In this document: positions 43,618-53,634 of the stretch, piece by piece
Position numbering within the stretch: the stretch's first letter is position 1
Layout of the letters: each line of letters begins with the position of its first letter
Source of the DNA: Telmatospirillum sp.
GTDB lineage: Bacteria > Pseudomonadota > Alphaproteobacteria > CACIAM-22H2
Direction of reading: 5' to 3'
Length of the DNA stretch: 64,000 nucleotides
Assembly: GCA_020248985.1 (NCBI GenBank)
Contig: JADCGL010000017.1
Location: 62,001-126,000 of the forward strand
Made by a program: the position numbers and the translations under genes
The notes under the pieces: model-generated
What the model was told of the DNA's origin: nothing
The model's input: the letters and a program-made list of their open reading frames with translations, nothing else
The model's database searches: none

Positions 43618-45768
43618 ATGAAACTGTTCGCCGCTTTGCTGTTGGCACTTTGCGTTCTCTTGGCCCCGCCTGCGGCCCATGCGCAGGAACCGCCCGCGCC
43701 CGACGAAATCGAGAAGCTGATCGACGCGCTCGAAAACGACGCGGCGCGCGCAGCCCTCCTCGAACAGCTGAAGACGCTCGTGCAGATCCAGCGCTCGGGC
43801 CAAGTGCCGGCCTTGGCGCCCGCCGACGCGCCCGTCGAGCAGATTGCGCGCGTGGCCAACACCTTCGCCGAACAGCTCGCCGACCAGATCGAGGCGATCA
43901 CGCAAGCGGTCGTGCAGGCCGCCGCTTTTGCGGGCGACGCGCCGAAGCTGGCGGCGTGGTTCGACGCCCAGCTCGGCAGCGAAACCTCGCGCGACCGCCT
44001 GTTCGAAATCCTCGGCAAGCTTGCCGTCGTGTTGGCGGCGGGCGCTCTCGCCGAGCATCTCGTGTGGCGCGCCCTTGGCGTGCCGCGCCGGCGGCTCGAG
44101 ATGCGCGCGGTCGATGCGGGCTGGCGGCGCGCTTTTCCGATCGCGTTGAGCGGGCTGTTGGGCTTGCTGCCGATCGCCGCCTTCGCAGCCGTGGCGGTGG
44201 CCGTATTGGGCTCGCTGCAGCCGTCGCGAACCGCGAGCCTCGTGGCGATTTCGTTCGTGAACGCCAACGTGATCGCGCGTGCAGTCGCCCTTGCCGCCGA
44301 AATCGCGTTCGCCCCGCGCCACCCGGGTTTGCGCGCCGCCCCGCTCGACGACGAAACCTCGGCCTATCTCTATCTGTGGGTCCGGCGCCTCACCAACATC
44401 GCCGTCTATTGGTATTTCGCGGCCCAGGCCGCCTTGCTGCTCGGCATGCCGGACGGAGCGCACAACTTTACGGTCAAGCTGCTCGGCGTCGTCATCGCGA
44501 TGATGGTCACGGCCATCGTGCTGCAGAACCGCGCGGCGGTCGCCGAATCGCTCGCACGTGCTGCCACCGGCGACGGCTGGCTCGTGCAGATGCGCGCGGG
44601 CTTCCTGGGCCAGGGCCTGTCGAAATACTGGCACGTGGCGGCGCTTGCCTACATCGTGATGGCGCTGTTCGCCTGGCTGCTGCGGCCGGACGGCTTCGCC
44701 TTCATCCTGCAGGCAAGCGCGATCACGCTCACCATCGGCGCCGCCGCACGCGTGGCCGTGCTCCTGATCGACTACGGGGTGGCGCGCGTCTTCACGATCG
44801 CGCCCGATCTGCGCGAGCGCTTCCCGGCCCTCGAGCAGCGCGCCAATCGCTACGTCAATGCCGGACGGCGCTTGCTCGAATGGACCATCGGGGCGGTGGC
44901 GCTGCTTGCGATCGCGCAAGCCTGGGGCATTCGCACGCTCGAATATGCGGCGACACCCGCGGGCCAACGCGTGGCGGGCGGGCTGTTCTCGATCGCCTTC
45001 GCCGTGGTGCTGGCGCTGGCGGCATGGGAATTCGCCAATGCCGGGCTCGAGCGCTATCTCGTGCGCAAAGGCGACATGGAAAAACCGACAGAGCGCACCT
45101 CGGCGCGCGTGCGCACGCTGCTGCCGCTGCTGCGGCGCGCGCTGTTCGTGCTGCTGACGGTGTTCGTGACGTTGGTCACGCTCAACGAGATCGGCATCAA
45201 CGTAACGCCCTTGCTGGCCGGTGCCGGCGTGCTGGGTTTGGCCGTGGGCTTGGGTGCGCAAAACATGGTGCGCGATCTCATCACCGGCGTTTCGATGATC
45301 CTCGAAGACGTGCTGGCGGTCGGCGACGTGGTGCAGCTCGGCGACAAGGCCGGCACGGTCGAAGCGCTCGGCTTGCGCGCCATCAAGCTGCGTTCGGCCG
45401 ACGGCACCTTGCACACGATCCCGTTCGGCACCGTCACGATCATCTCGAACCAGACCAAGGATTTTGCCTTCGCGACGTTCGAGGCTGTCGTGGGCTACGA
45501 TGCCGACATCGCCAAAGCGCGCGCGGCCATGCGCAAAGCCTTCGACGTTTTGCAGGCCGAGCCCGAGATGGCGCCACTGCTGCTCGGCGACTACGAAGAT
45601 CTGGGCCTCGATGCGTATTCCGACATCGGCCAGACGCTCAAAGCGCGCGTGAAGACATTGCCCGGCAAACAATGGCGCGTGCGCCGCGCCTTCAACGAAA
45701 CCATCCGCGCCGAGTTCGCCGCCGTCGGCCTCAAGCTCGCCTGGGACAAGCAGACGGCGACGGCTTAG
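43618..45768 (+). CDS. MscS-family mechanosensitive channel, long form
   Basis: A 716-residue protein with a signal peptide (to PAAHAQ), a periplasmic N-terminal domain of about 130 residues, many membrane segments and the C-terminal MscS core. The pore-lining part is recognisable in LLAGAGVLGLAVGLGAQNMVRDLITGV, followed by GDVVQLGDKAGTVEALGLRAIKLRSADGTLHTIPFGTV. It should open under membrane tension. It is a YnaI/MscM-like long type. It ends tail to tail with recX, stops overlapping in TTAG. Confidence 0.92.
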   Translation: MKLFAALLLALCVLLAPPAAHAQEPPAPDEIEKLIDALENDAARAALLEQLKTLVQIQRSGQVPALAPADAPVEQIARVANTFAEQLADQIEAITQAVVQAAAFAGDAPKLAAWFDAQLGSETSRDRLFEILGKLAVVLAAGALAEHLVWRALGVPRRRLEMRAVDAGWRRAFPIALSGLLGLLPIAAFAAVAVAVLGSLQPSRTASLVAISFVNANVIARAVALAAEIAFAPRHPGLRAAPLDDETSAYLYLWVRRLTNIAVYWYFAAQAALLLGMPDGAHNFTVKLLGVVIAMMVTAIVLQNRAAVAESLARAATGDGWLVQMRAGFLGQGLSKYWHVAALAYIVMALFAWLLRPDGFAFILQASAITLTIGAAARVAVLLIDYGVARVFTIAPDLRERFPALEQRANRYVNAGRRLLEWTIGAVALLAIAQAWGIRTLEYAATPAGQRVAGGLFSIAFAVVLALAAWEFANAGLERYLVRKGDMEKPTERTSARVRTLLPLLRRALFVLLTVFVTLVTLNEIGINVTPLLAGAGVLGLAVGLGAQNMVRDLITGVSMILEDVLAVGDVVQLGDKAGTVEALGLRAIKLRSADGTLHTIPFGTVTIISNQTKDFAFATFEAVVGYDADIAKARAAMRKAFDVLQAEPEMAPLLLGDYEDLGLDAYSDIGQTLKARVKTLPGKQWRVRRAFNETIRAEFAAVGLKLAWDKQTATA

Positions 45769-46355
45769 CCCTCTCCGAGCGCTTCCGGGTTCGGTGCGTC
45801 GAGCACCATGCGCGCAAGCGTGCCGTCGAAGCCGGCGCGCGCCATCGCCGCCATGTGGCGCAGGCGCTGGTCTTTGCGCACCGCCGCATTCGTGCAGAAA
45901 GGGCCCAAGCGCTTGCGCTTGGCGAACAGGATCGCCGCCGTGCGGTCGGAAATGCCCGCTTCGTCGAGTGCCGCGAGCGCCTTCTCGACCTCGTCGCCCT
46001 CCACGCCCTTGATCTTGAGGCGCTGCACGATCTGGCTGCGCGGCAGGCCGCGGCGCGCGAGGCTCAAAGCACGGCCTTCGGCGAACACGCTGTCGTCCAC
46101 GAGCTTGCGCGCCAAGAGCTTGTCGATGACGGCCGCGACGTCGGCCGCACCCTGCGCCTTGTCGCCCACGCCTGCGCGCGCCGCACGCTCGACCTTGCGC
46201 ATCAGCACGCGGCGTACGCCCTCGCTGGAAGCGGCGTAGCGCTCGAGATAATGCAGAGCGGCCTTTTCGAGGCGCTCTTGCGTGGGCGGTTTGGGGGGCT
46301 GGCGGGGTTTCATCTGGCGCTGTTCTGCCATGCGGCGGGAAAGATTGCGAGGCAT
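45765..46355 (-). CDS. recX: RecX-family regulatory protein
   Basis: A 196-residue three-helix-repeat protein. ALHYLERYAASSEGVRRVLMRKVERA, the central LVDDSVFAEGRALSLARRGLPRSQIVQRLKIKGV and the C-terminal RLRHMAAMARAGFDGTLARMVL follow the RecX plan. RecX binds and restrains RecA filaments. Three in-frame ATGs (46355, 46331, 46313) are possible starts and none has a clear ribosome site. recA is not next to it. Confidence 0.85.
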   Translation of the reverse strand: MPRNLSRRMAEQRQMKPRQPPKPPTQERLEKAALHYLERYAASSEGVRRVLMRKVERAARAGVGDKAQGAADVAAVIDKLLARKLVDDSVFAEGRALSLARRGLPRSQIVQRLKIKGVEGDEVEKALAALDEAGISDRTAAILFAKRKRLGPFCTNAAVRKDQRLRHMAAMARAGFDGTLARMVLDAPNPEALGEG

Positions 46356-46384
46356 TGCGCTTTGCGCTTATGGTCCCGCCCGCC

Positions 46385-47185
46385 ATGCAGCCTGTTCCGC
46401 CATCGCCGCGCCGCTACGGTTCCGTCAATTGGCTGGGTCTTTGGACCTTGTCGATGCGCGAGATCCGCCGCTTCACCAAGGTCCATACCCAGACCATCGC
46501 CGCCCCCGTGGTGACGACGCTGCTGTTCCTTGCCGTGTTCGTGCTCGCCCTCGGGACGCAGGTGACCGTCGCGGGCGGCATTTCGTTCGCCGAATTCCTC
46601 GCCCCCGGCCTCATCATGATGGCGATGACGCAGAACGCATTTGCCAACACCTCTTCGTCGCTCGTGATCGCCAAGGTGCAGGGCAACATCGTCGACTCGC
46701 TGATGCCGCCTTTGTCGCCGGGCGAACTCGTGTTCGGCTTTGCCGCCGGCGGCGTCGTGCGCGGGCTCGTGGTCGGAATCGTCGTGGCGGCGTGCCTGCT
46801 CCCCTTCGTGGCGCTGCATGTGCACGCATGGGGCTGGATCCTGTTCAACGGCCTGATGGCGTCGATGCTGCTGTCGCTGCTCGGCATTGCCGGCGGCGTG
46901 TGGTCGGAGAAATTCGACCATATCGCGGCCGTGACCAATTTCGTGGTGACGCCGCTCGCGTTCCTGTCGGGCACCTTCTACACGGTCGACCGACTGCCCG
47001 AGCCGTGGCATCTGCTGGCGCTCGTCAATCCGTTTTTCTACATGATCGACGGGTTCCGCTTCGGCTTCATCGGCCATGCCGATGCGCACCCCTGGACCGG
47101 GGCGGCCGTTCTGGTCGCCGCCAATTTCGCTTTGGCGGCCTTGTGCTACGGCATGTTCAAGCGCGGCTACAAGCTGCGGACCTGA
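46385..47185 (+). CDS. ABC-2 type permease without adjacent ATPase
   Basis: A 266-residue membrane protein with six hydrophobic segments. LSMREIRRFTKVHTQTIAAPVVTTLLFLAVF and PLAFLSGTFYTVDRLPEPWHLLALVNPFFYMIDGFRFGF are characteristic of ABC-2 permeases of the YadH type. Its usual partner is an ATPase of the YadG/CcmA type; none is next to it here. The ATG at 46385 follows no strong ribosome site, and an ATG at 46370 is possible. Confidence 0.87.
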   Translation: MQPVPPSPRRYGSVNWLGLWTLSMREIRRFTKVHTQTIAAPVVTTLLFLAVFVLALGTQVTVAGGISFAEFLAPGLIMMAMTQNAFANTSSSLVIAKVQGNIVDSLMPPLSPGELVFGFAAGGVVRGLVVGIVVAACLLPFVALHVHAWGWILFNGLMASMLLSLLGIAGGVWSEKFDHIAAVTNFVVTPLAFLSGTFYTVDRLPEPWHLLALVNPFFYMIDGFRFGFIGHADAHPWTGAAVLVAANFALAALCYGMFKRGYKLRT

Positions 47186-47226
47186 CGCCTAACACCCTGA
47201 TCTGAAACTGCGAATTCCGCTCCGAA

Positions 47227-47255
47227 TTGACAAAATCGGGGCTTTTCCCGATACT
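47227..47255 (+). promoter_or_regulatory. Sigma-70-type promoter of argD-argF
   Basis: TTGACA at 47227-47232 and GATACT at 47250-47255 are separated by 17 bases, close to consensus. The argD start lies 55 bases further. Confidence 0.75.
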
Positions 47256-47309
47256 CGGTTTTTTGCGGCCCCGCGATCCTTTCGCGCGGGCAAAAAGGAG
47301 TCGTTTGTC

Positions 47310-48518
47310 GTGAGCACTGATTTTCCCGCCGTGATGCCGACCTATGCGCGCGCCGAAGTGGGTTTCGAGCGCGGCGAAGGCCCGTATCTGTGGGGGACCG
47401 ACGGCAAGCGCTATCTCGATTTCGCCTGCGGTATCGCCGTGACCGGGCTTGGCCACGCGCACCCGCATCTCGTGGCGCAAGTGGGCGCCCAGATGCACAA
47501 AGTGTGGCACACCTCGAACATTTTCCCGATCCCGCAGCAGCAGCGCCTGGCCGAACGGCTGGTGGCCGCGACCTTCGCCGACACGGTGTTCTTCGCCAAT
47601 TCGGGGGCCGAAGCCAACGAATGCGGCATCAAGCTCGTGCGCAAATACCATGCGCACCACGGCAACCCCCAGCGCTACCGCATCATCACGTTCGAGGGTG
47701 CCTTCCACGGCCGCACGCTTGCCACACTCGCAGCCGGCGGCCAGCAGAAATATCTCGAAGGTTTCGGCCCCAGAGTCGAAGGCTTCGACCAGGTGCCGTT
47801 CGGCGACCACAAAGCGCTCGAAGCCGCGATCGGCCCCGAAACGGCCGGCATTCTCATCGAGCCCATCCAGGGCGAAGGCGGCATTCGCCCGGTGCCGACG
47901 CAGTGCCTCAAAGGCGTGCGCGAACTGTGCGACCGCCACGGCCTCTTGCTGTTCTTCGACGAAATCCAGACCGGCATGGGCCGCTCGGGCAAGCTCTTCG
48001 CGCATGAATGGTCCGGCGTTTCGCCCGACGTGATGTCGGTCGCCAAGGCGCTCGGCAACGGCTTCCCGGTCGGGGCGTGCCTCGCCACCGCCAAGGCCGC
48101 AGCCGGCATGACGGCCGGCACGCATGGCTCCACCTACGGCGGCAACCCGCTCGCCATGTCGGCCGGCAACGCCGTGCTCGACGTGATGCTGGCCCCCGGC
48201 TTCCTCGAAAACGTCGAGCGCATCGCGGGGCATCTCAAGCAGCAATTGGCCGGCCTCGTTTCGCGCAATCCCGACATGTTCGAGGATGCGCGCGGCTCCG
48301 GTCTGCTGCTCGGCCTCAAATGCAAGGGGCCGAACCAGGACATGATCCTTGCCGTGCGCAAGCAGGGCCTGCTCACGGCAGGGGCTGGCGACAATGTGAT
48401 GCGCATTCTGGCCCCGCTCATCGTGACGGCCGAGCATGTCAGCGAAGCGGTCGAAAAGATCGACGCGGCCTGCGCGGATCTGCGCGCCAACGCCGCCGCC
48501 GCGCGCAAGGCCGGATAG
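47310..48518 (+). CDS. argD: Acetylornithine aminotransferase
   Basis: A 402-residue class III PLP aminotransferase for the N-acetylornithine step of arginine synthesis. [59 protein letters not shown] and the PLP Lys in [11 protein letters not shown] are in place, as is [13 protein letters not shown]. It may also act on succinyldiaminopimelate. The start is a GTG with AAAAAGGAG nine bases upstream. argF follows 11 bases after its stop. Confidence 0.95.
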   Translation: MSTDFPAVMPTYARAEVGFERGEGPYLWGTDGKRYLDFACGIAVTGLGHAHPHLVAQVGAQMHKVWHTSNIFPIPQQQRLAERLVAATFADTVFFANSGAEANECGIKLVRKYHAHHGNPQRYRIITFEGAFHGRTLATLAAGGQQKYLEGFGPRVEGFDQVPFGDHKALEAAIGPETAGILIEPIQGEGGIRPVPTQCLKGVRELCDRHGLLLFFDEIQTGMGRSGKLFAHEWSGVSPDVMSVAKALGNGFPVGACLATAKAAAGMTAGTHGSTYGGNPLAMSAGNAVLDVMLAPGFLENVERIAGHLKQQLAGLVSRNPDMFEDARGSGLLLGLKCKGPNQDMILAVRKQGLLTAGAGDNVMRILAPLIVTAEHVSEAVEKIDAACADLRANAAAARKAG

Positions 48519-48529
48519 GAACAGCCCCC

Positions 48530-49462
48530 ATGAAGACCGCCGCCTTGCGCCATTTCCTCGATCTCGACGTGCTCGAAACCGGCACGCTGCGCCGCATCCT
48601 CGATATGGGCGCTGCGTTCAAAGCCAAGCGCCCGCTCGGCGGCGACGCGAAGCCGCTGGCCGGCAAGACGCTGGCGATGATCTTCGAGAAGCCGTCCACG
48701 CGCACGCGCGTGTCGTTCGAAGTGGGCATTCGCCAGCTCGGCGGCGAGGCGGTGATCCTGTCGCATCTCGACACGCAGCTCGGGCGCGGCGAATCGATCG
48801 GCGACACCGCGCGCGTGCTGTCGCGCTATTGCGACGCGATCATGCTGCGCACGAACCGCGCCGACAATCTGGCCGAGCTCGTGCGCCACGCGACCGTGCC
48901 CGTCATCAACGGCCTTACCGACCTTTCGCATCCCTGCCAGGTGATGGCCGACGTGATGACGATCGAAGAGCGCAAGGGCGACATCGCGGGCAAGGTCGTG
49001 GCCTGGACCGGCGACGGCAACAACGTGGCCGCCTCGTGGATCCATGCCGCCAAGCGCTTCGCGTTCGAACTGCGCCTTGCCTGCCCCGAGCCGCTGCGCC
49101 CGCATGCCGACGTGCTCGCCTGGGCCAAGCGCGAGGGGGCGCGCATCCAGCTGCTGACCGATCCGGACGCCGCCGTGCGCGGCGCCGATGCGGTCGTGAC
49201 CGACACGTGGGTGTCGATGGACCAAGAGGGCACGGCGCGCGACAATCGCGAGAAGCGCCACAATCTGCTCGCCCCCTACCGCGTGGACGAACGGCTGATG
49301 GGGCTTGCCAAGCAAGACGCGATTTTCCTGCATTGCCTGCCCGCCCATCGCGGCGAGGAAGTGACGGCATCCGTCATCGACGGCGCGCAATCGGCCGTGT
49401 GGGACGAGGCGGAAAACCGCCTGCATGTGCAAAAAGGCATCCTCGCCTGGTGCATGGCGTAA
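48530..49462 (+). CDS. argF: Ornithine carbamoyltransferase
   Basis: A 310-residue transferase making citrulline from ornithine and carbamoyl phosphate. [14 protein letters not shown] binds carbamoyl phosphate, [13 protein letters not shown] follows, DTWVSMDQE is the ornithine loop area, and [10 protein letters not shown] ends the active site. It forms an operon with argD. Full-length for the family. Confidence 0.96.
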   Translation: MKTAALRHFLDLDVLETGTLRRILDMGAAFKAKRPLGGDAKPLAGKTLAMIFEKPSTRTRVSFEVGIRQLGGEAVILSHLDTQLGRGESIGDTARVLSRYCDAIMLRTNRADNLAELVRHATVPVINGLTDLSHPCQVMADVMTIEERKGDIAGKVVAWTGDGNNVAASWIHAAKRFAFELRLACPEPLRPHADVLAWAKREGARIQLLTDPDAAVRGADAVVTDTWVSMDQEGTARDNREKRHNLLAPYRVDERLMGLAKQDAIFLHCLPAHRGEEVTASVIDGAQSAVWDEAENRLHVQKGILAWCMA

Positions 49463-49472
49463 GCTTCGGCGT

Positions 49473-50114
49473 TCAAGCTGCCAGTGCCGCGCGCACCAGC
49501 GAAGCGGCGACCGTCGCCATGATCGCGGCCACGCTGACGTCGACGATGCGCCACGCGATCGGTTTGGCGAAGATCGGCGCCAGCAGGCGCGCGCCGTAGC
49601 CGATCCCGGCGAACCACACGATCGAAATCGCCGATGCACCCGCCGCAAAAGCGATGCGCGCGGGCATGTCGGCAAAGCTGCTGGCAACCGTGCCCAGCAG
49701 CACGACCGTATCGAGATAGACATGCGGATTGAGCAGGGCGAGCGCCCACGAAGCGGCGGCCGCCGCCGCACGCGAGGCCGCACCTGCTTGCGACGTGGGA
49801 ATGCCCGCCCGAAAATCGAGCGCGCGGCGCAAGGCGAACAGCGCGTAGCACACCAGAAACGCCGCCCCGCCCCACAGCGCGAAGCCAAGCAGCGCAGGCT
49901 GAGCAGCGAGCAAGGTCGCAAGGCCGAACGCGCCGGCCGCAATCAGCATCACGTCGCAGAACGCCGCGATCGCGACGACCGTGCCGACATGCTGACGGAG
50001 CAGGCCTTGGCGCAGAATGAACGCGTTCTGCGGCCCCGCTGCCAGGATGAGCCCGGCCGACAAGCCCAAGCCCTGCAAGGCGGCGGCGATCCAGAGTGCG
50101 TGGGAATCGAACAT
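49473..50114 (-). CDS. LysE/ArgO-family amino-acid exporter
   Basis: A 213-residue membrane protein with about six hydrophobic segments. GLILAAGPQNAFILRQGLLRQH is the signature start of LysE/ArgO exporters, and ALALLNPHVYLDTVVLLG is the second family block. It probably exports arginine, lysine or analogues, which suits its place beside argD and argF, although it runs towards argF on the other strand. No LysG-type regulator is next to it. Confidence 0.92.
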   Translation of the reverse strand: MFDSHALWIAAALQGLGLSAGLILAAGPQNAFILRQGLLRQHVGTVVAIAAFCDVMLIAAGAFGLATLLAAQPALLGFALWGGAAFLVCYALFALRRALDFRAGIPTSQAGAASRAAAAAASWALALLNPHVYLDTVVLLGTVASSFADMPARIAFAAGASAISIVWFAGIGYGARLLAPIFAKPIAWRIVDVSVAAIMATVAASLVRAALAA

Positions 50115-50161
50115 TGCATGGAAAGCTTTACCCGAATCCGCGACCGGGCCAAACTCGCGCC

Positions 50162-51121
50162 ATGAACATCGACGAACTGCCCCGCGACGACATCGTGCTG
50201 CCGTTTCGCATCGTTCCTTTCGCCTTGCGCGGCCGGCTCGTGCGCTTGGGTGCGACGCTCGACACGATCCTGCATCGCCACGCCTACCCGAAGCTCGTGG
50301 CTCAGGCTTTGGCCGAAGCGCTGACGATGGCGGCAGCGCTTGCCGCCACGCTCAAATACGACGGCGTGTTTTCGATCCAGACGAAGGGCGACGGCCCGGT
50401 CAAAATGCTGGTGGCCGACGTCACCTCCGACGGCGCGTTGCGCGGCTACGCGCAGTTCGATGCCGCGCGCGTGGCCGAATTGGGCGAAGGGCCGGTCTCG
50501 GCGCCGCGTCTCTTCGGGGCGGGCTATCTCGCCTTCACGGTCGACCAAGGGGCCGACATGGAGCGCTACCAGGGCATCGTCGAAATGACCGAGCCCACGC
50601 TGGCCGAATGCGCGCACCATTATTTCCGCCAGTCCGAACAGTTCGAAGCGGGCCTCAAAGTGGCGGTTTCAGGCATGCCGGATGCGGACGGCACGATGCG
50701 CTGGCGCGCAGGTGCCATCATGATCCAGCGGCTGCCGCCCGAAGACGCGCAAGGCTCGGCCGAAGGCGGCGACGTCGATCCTTTGGCCGCCGCAAGGCGC
50801 GAAGAGGAAGAAGACGGCTGGCGGCGCGCCATGATCCTGATGGGCTCGGCCAAGGCGCAGGAACTTGCCGATGCGGCCCTGCCGCCCTGGAAGCTCGTCG
50901 ACCGGCTGTTTCTGGCCGAAGGGGTCGAGATCTACCGGCCGCTTGCCCTGGCGCATCGCTGCCGCTGCGATCCTGCGCGCATGCGCCAGGTGCTGCGCAC
51001 GATCCCGCGCGCCGAGCTCGAGACCATGCGCGAACCCGACGGGGCCGTGCACATCACGTGCGAGTTCTGCAACACCACGCAGCTCTTCGCCGATCTCGAC
51101 GCGCTGTACGCGCCGACATAG
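50162..51121 (+). CDS. hslO: Hsp33 redox-regulated chaperone
   Basis: A 319-residue Hsp33. The C-terminal zinc-binding cysteines occur as CRCD and CEFCN, the family's CxC...CxxC arrangement. The N-terminal core has the VAQALAEALTMAAALAATLKYDGVFSIQTKGDGPVKMLVAD segment. Oxidation releases zinc and activates holdase function in the cytoplasm. A charged insert with EEEEDGW lies before the linker. The ATG at 50162 was chosen because the family N-terminus begins there. Confidence 0.95.
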   Translation: MNIDELPRDDIVLPFRIVPFALRGRLVRLGATLDTILHRHAYPKLVAQALAEALTMAAALAATLKYDGVFSIQTKGDGPVKMLVADVTSDGALRGYAQFDAARVAELGEGPVSAPRLFGAGYLAFTVDQGADMERYQGIVEMTEPTLAECAHHYFRQSEQFEAGLKVAVSGMPDADGTMRWRAGAIMIQRLPPEDAQGSAEGGDVDPLAAARREEEEDGWRRAMILMGSAKAQELADAALPPWKLVDRLFLAEGVEIYRPLALAHRCRCDPARMRQVLRTIPRAELETMREPDGAVHITCEFCNTTQLFADLDALYAPT

Positions 51122-51168
51122 CAAAGCCACATTCGCAGCCCAATTTCAGCGCCTCCGGGAGGAATGCC

Positions 51169-51777
51169 ATGACCGTCCATCGCCGCAATTTTCTGAAGCT
51201 CGCTGCCGTCGGCGCCCCCGCTTTTGCGCTGGGTGCGTGCGCCGACGCGCCGCCGCTGCCGCAGTTTCCGCCGCTCACCTACACGCATCTGCCGCGCCTC
51301 GTGTTCGAGGCCGAACGGCTCGAAATCGCCAGCGAGTACCAGGCCCCGCTTGCGCCGCCCAACGTGGAGCATCTGTTCGCGCAGCGCCCCGATGCGGTGC
51401 TGCAGCGCTGGGCCAACGACCGGCTGGCGGTCAGCGGGCGCGGCGAACATCTCGTGCGTTTCGTGGTCGGCGACGCGCGCGTGACGGAAACCGAATTGCC
51501 GCGCGAGACGGGCGTGCGCGCGACCTTCACCAACGCGCAGGCCCAGCGCTACGACGGCCGCATGCAGGCAACGATCGAGATCCGCCAGCTGCGCGGCAAT
51601 TTCCGCGTCGGCGACGCCGCCGCTTCGGCCACGCGCTCACGCTCGGTCGCCGAAAACATCTCGCTCAACGACCGCGAGCGCGTCTGGTACGAAATGGTCG
51701 AGCAGATGATGGCCGACATCAACAGCGAGCTCGACCGCCAGGTGCGCGCCAACCTGCCGCGCTTTCTGGCGGTCTAG
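51169..51777 (+). CDS. Tat-dependent lipoprotein of unknown function
   Basis: A 202-residue protein with a twin-Arg signal (RRNFLKL) and a lipobox LGAC ending at Cys24. The mature part has PPLTYTHLPRLVFEAERLEI at its start and RERVWYEMVEQMMADINSELDRQVRANLPRFL at its end, which looks like a known conserved lipoprotein type without assigned function. GGGAGGAA stands a few bases before the ATG. It lies between hslO and the convergent argE gene. Confidence 0.8.
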   Translation: MTVHRRNFLKLAAVGAPAFALGACADAPPLPQFPPLTYTHLPRLVFEAERLEIASEYQAPLAPPNVEHLFAQRPDAVLQRWANDRLAVSGRGEHLVRFVVGDARVTETELPRETGVRATFTNAQAQRYDGRMQATIEIRQLRGNFRVGDAAASATRSRSVAENISLNDRERVWYEMVEQMMADINSELDRQVRANLPRFLAV

Positions 51778-51780
51778 GGC

Positions 51781-52959
51781 TTACGCCGGGCGGCTTGCCC
51801 AGTCGGCGAGTTTGGCGATGAAGGCGTCGCACTGGGCGAGCTGGTCGCGCGTCGTGTATTCGTCGGTCTTGTGCGCGACCGCAATGTCGCCGGGGCCGCA
51901 GATCACCGTCGAAATGCCCGCCGCCTGGAACTGGCCCGCTTCGGTGCCGAACGCGACCGTCTCGGTGCGGTTCGCACCCGTCAGCGCCAACGCGAGCTTC
52001 GCGGCCGGGCCGTCGATCTCGGGCTTGAGGCCGGGGATCGCGGCATAGCGCGTCATCGAAACGCTGGCTTCCGGCGCTTCCTTTTTGATCGCCGCATCGA
52101 GCTCGGCGATTTTCGCGGCGGCTTGCGCGTAGATCGCCTCGGTGTTCGCCCCCGGCAGCGCGCGGAATTCCCACGTGAGCGCGCATTCGCGCGCTACGAT
52201 ATTGGCGGCCGTCCCGCCATGGATGAGGCCAATACCGAGCGTGGTCCAGGGCGGATCGAACGACACGCCCGGCACGGCGTCGGCCGAACCCTTCGCGCGC
52301 AACTCGGCCTGCAGCGCATCGAGGAAGGCGAGGAACCGGCCCATATAGACGATGGCGTTGGCCCCCAGATGCGGCGCACTCGAATGCGCCTCGCGGCCGA
52401 CGATCGCCACGCGGTTGACCCAGCTGCTTTTGTGGCCGACGACCACGCGCATCATCGTGGGCTCGCCGACGATGCAGAGCGCTGCCTGCGGCAATTCGCG
52501 CCCGAACAATTCGATCGCGTGCGGCGCGCCGAAGCAGCCGATCTCCTCGTCGTAGGACAGGCACAGATGGATCGGACGCTGCAGCTTGGCGTGCACGAGG
52601 GCGGGCACGGCCGCGAGCGCGCAGGCGATGAAGCCTTTCATGTCCGACGAGCCGCGCCCGTAGAGCCGCCCGTCGCGCTCGACCAGGGCAAACGGATCGG
52701 TCGCCCAGGGCTGACCTTCGACGGGGACGACGTCCGTGTGGCCCGACAGCACGGCCCCGCCCGCGACGGCAGGCCCGATCGTGGCCACAAGATTGGCCTT
52801 GGTGCCGTCCGCATTGGGCACGAGGCGGCTTGCGACACCGTAGGATTCCAAATAGCGGCGCACATCGTCGATGAGGGCGAGGTTCGAATCCGAACTCACG
52901 GTGCGATGTGCCACCAGCCGGGCAAGCATCGCCGTGCTGGACGGGGCGGAGGGCGTCAT
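51781..52959 (-). CDS. argE: Acetylornithine deacetylase
   Basis: A 392-residue M20A metallopeptidase-family enzyme that removes acetate from N-acetylornithine. LSGHTDVVPVEGQPW with metal-binding His-Asp, GRGSSDMKGF, SYDEEIGCFGAP with the catalytic Glu pair, CIVGEPTMM and FGTEAGQFQAAG are ArgE blocks. AGAGGAA lies just before the ATG at 52959. The frame is open further upstream, but that part covers folE. It lies 11 bases after folE. Confidence 0.92.
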   Translation of the reverse strand: MTPSAPSSTAMLARLVAHRTVSSDSNLALIDDVRRYLESYGVASRLVPNADGTKANLVATIGPAVAGGAVLSGHTDVVPVEGQPWATDPFALVERDGRLYGRGSSDMKGFIACALAAVPALVHAKLQRPIHLCLSYDEEIGCFGAPHAIELFGRELPQAALCIVGEPTMMRVVVGHKSSWVNRVAIVGREAHSSAPHLGANAIVYMGRFLAFLDALQAELRAKGSADAVPGVSFDPPWTTLGIGLIHGGTAANIVARECALTWEFRALPGANTEAIYAQAAAKIAELDAAIKKEAPEASVSMTRYAAIPGLKPEIDGPAAKLALALTGANRTETVAFGTEAGQFQAAGISTVICGPGDIAVAHKTDEYTTRDQLAQCDAFIAKLADWASRPA

Positions 52960-52970
52960 TGTTTTTCCTC

Positions 52971-53588
52971 TCAGCCCGTGTGCAGCGGCGGATTGCCGAC
53001 GATGGCGAGAAACTCGCGGCGCGTGGCTTCGTTGTCGCGGAAGGCGCCGAGCATGCGCGAGGTCACCATCGTGACGCCGGCTTTGTGCACGCCGCGCGTG
53101 GTCATGCATTGGTGCTGGGCGCGCACGATGACGGCGACGCCGCGCGGCTGCAGCACTTCTTCGATCGAATTGGCGATCTGCGCGGTCAGGCGCTCCTGGA
53201 TCTGCATGCGCTTGGCGAACACGTCGATCACGCGCGCGAGCTTGGAAATGCCGACCACGCGGTTGCTGGGCAGATACGCGACATCGACCGTGCCGAGGAT
53301 TGCGGCCAGATGGTGCTCGCAGAAGCTTTCGAAGCGCACGTCGCGCAGCACGACCATCTCGTCGTAGCCGTCGGCCTCCTCGAAGGTGCGCTTCAAGAGT
53401 TCGACCGGATCCTCGCCGTAGCCCTGGAACCATTCCTCGTAGGCGCGCACCACGCGCTTGGGCGTGTCGCGCAGGCCCTCGCGCTCGGGATTTTCGCCCG
53501 CCCATTCGAGCAGCGTGCGCACGGCCGCTTCGGCGGCAGCGCGGTCGGGACGAACACGGGCGGAAGGTCGCTTCAGCGGCTGAGTCAT
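52971..53588 (-). CDS. folE: GTP cyclohydrolase I
   Basis: A 205-residue enzyme opening the folate/pterin pathway from GTP. The zinc-binding and catalytic parts are [20 protein letters not shown] and [35 protein letters not shown] lies between. [23 protein letters not shown] is the conserved N-terminal block. It is followed by argE and preceded at 46 bases by apaG. Confidence 0.96.
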   Translation of the reverse strand: MTQPLKRPSARVRPDRAAAEAAVRTLLEWAGENPEREGLRDTPKRVVRAYEEWFQGYGEDPVELLKRTFEEADGYDEMVVLRDVRFESFCEHHLAAILGTVDVAYLPSNRVVGISKLARVIDVFAKRMQIQERLTAQIANSIEEVLQPRGVAVIVRAQHQCMTTRGVHKAGVTMVTSRMLGAFRDNEATRREFLAIVGNPPLHTG

Positions 53589-53634
53589 GGGGCTTCTTTT
53601 GTGCGAGGAGAGATCGGGATCAGTTCAGGCGGGG

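Noticed and set aside
43606-46386. Long minus-strand open frame opposite the MscS channel gene
   Set aside because: The protein on the plus strand has a signal peptide and the MscS core; the antisense frame has no family features.
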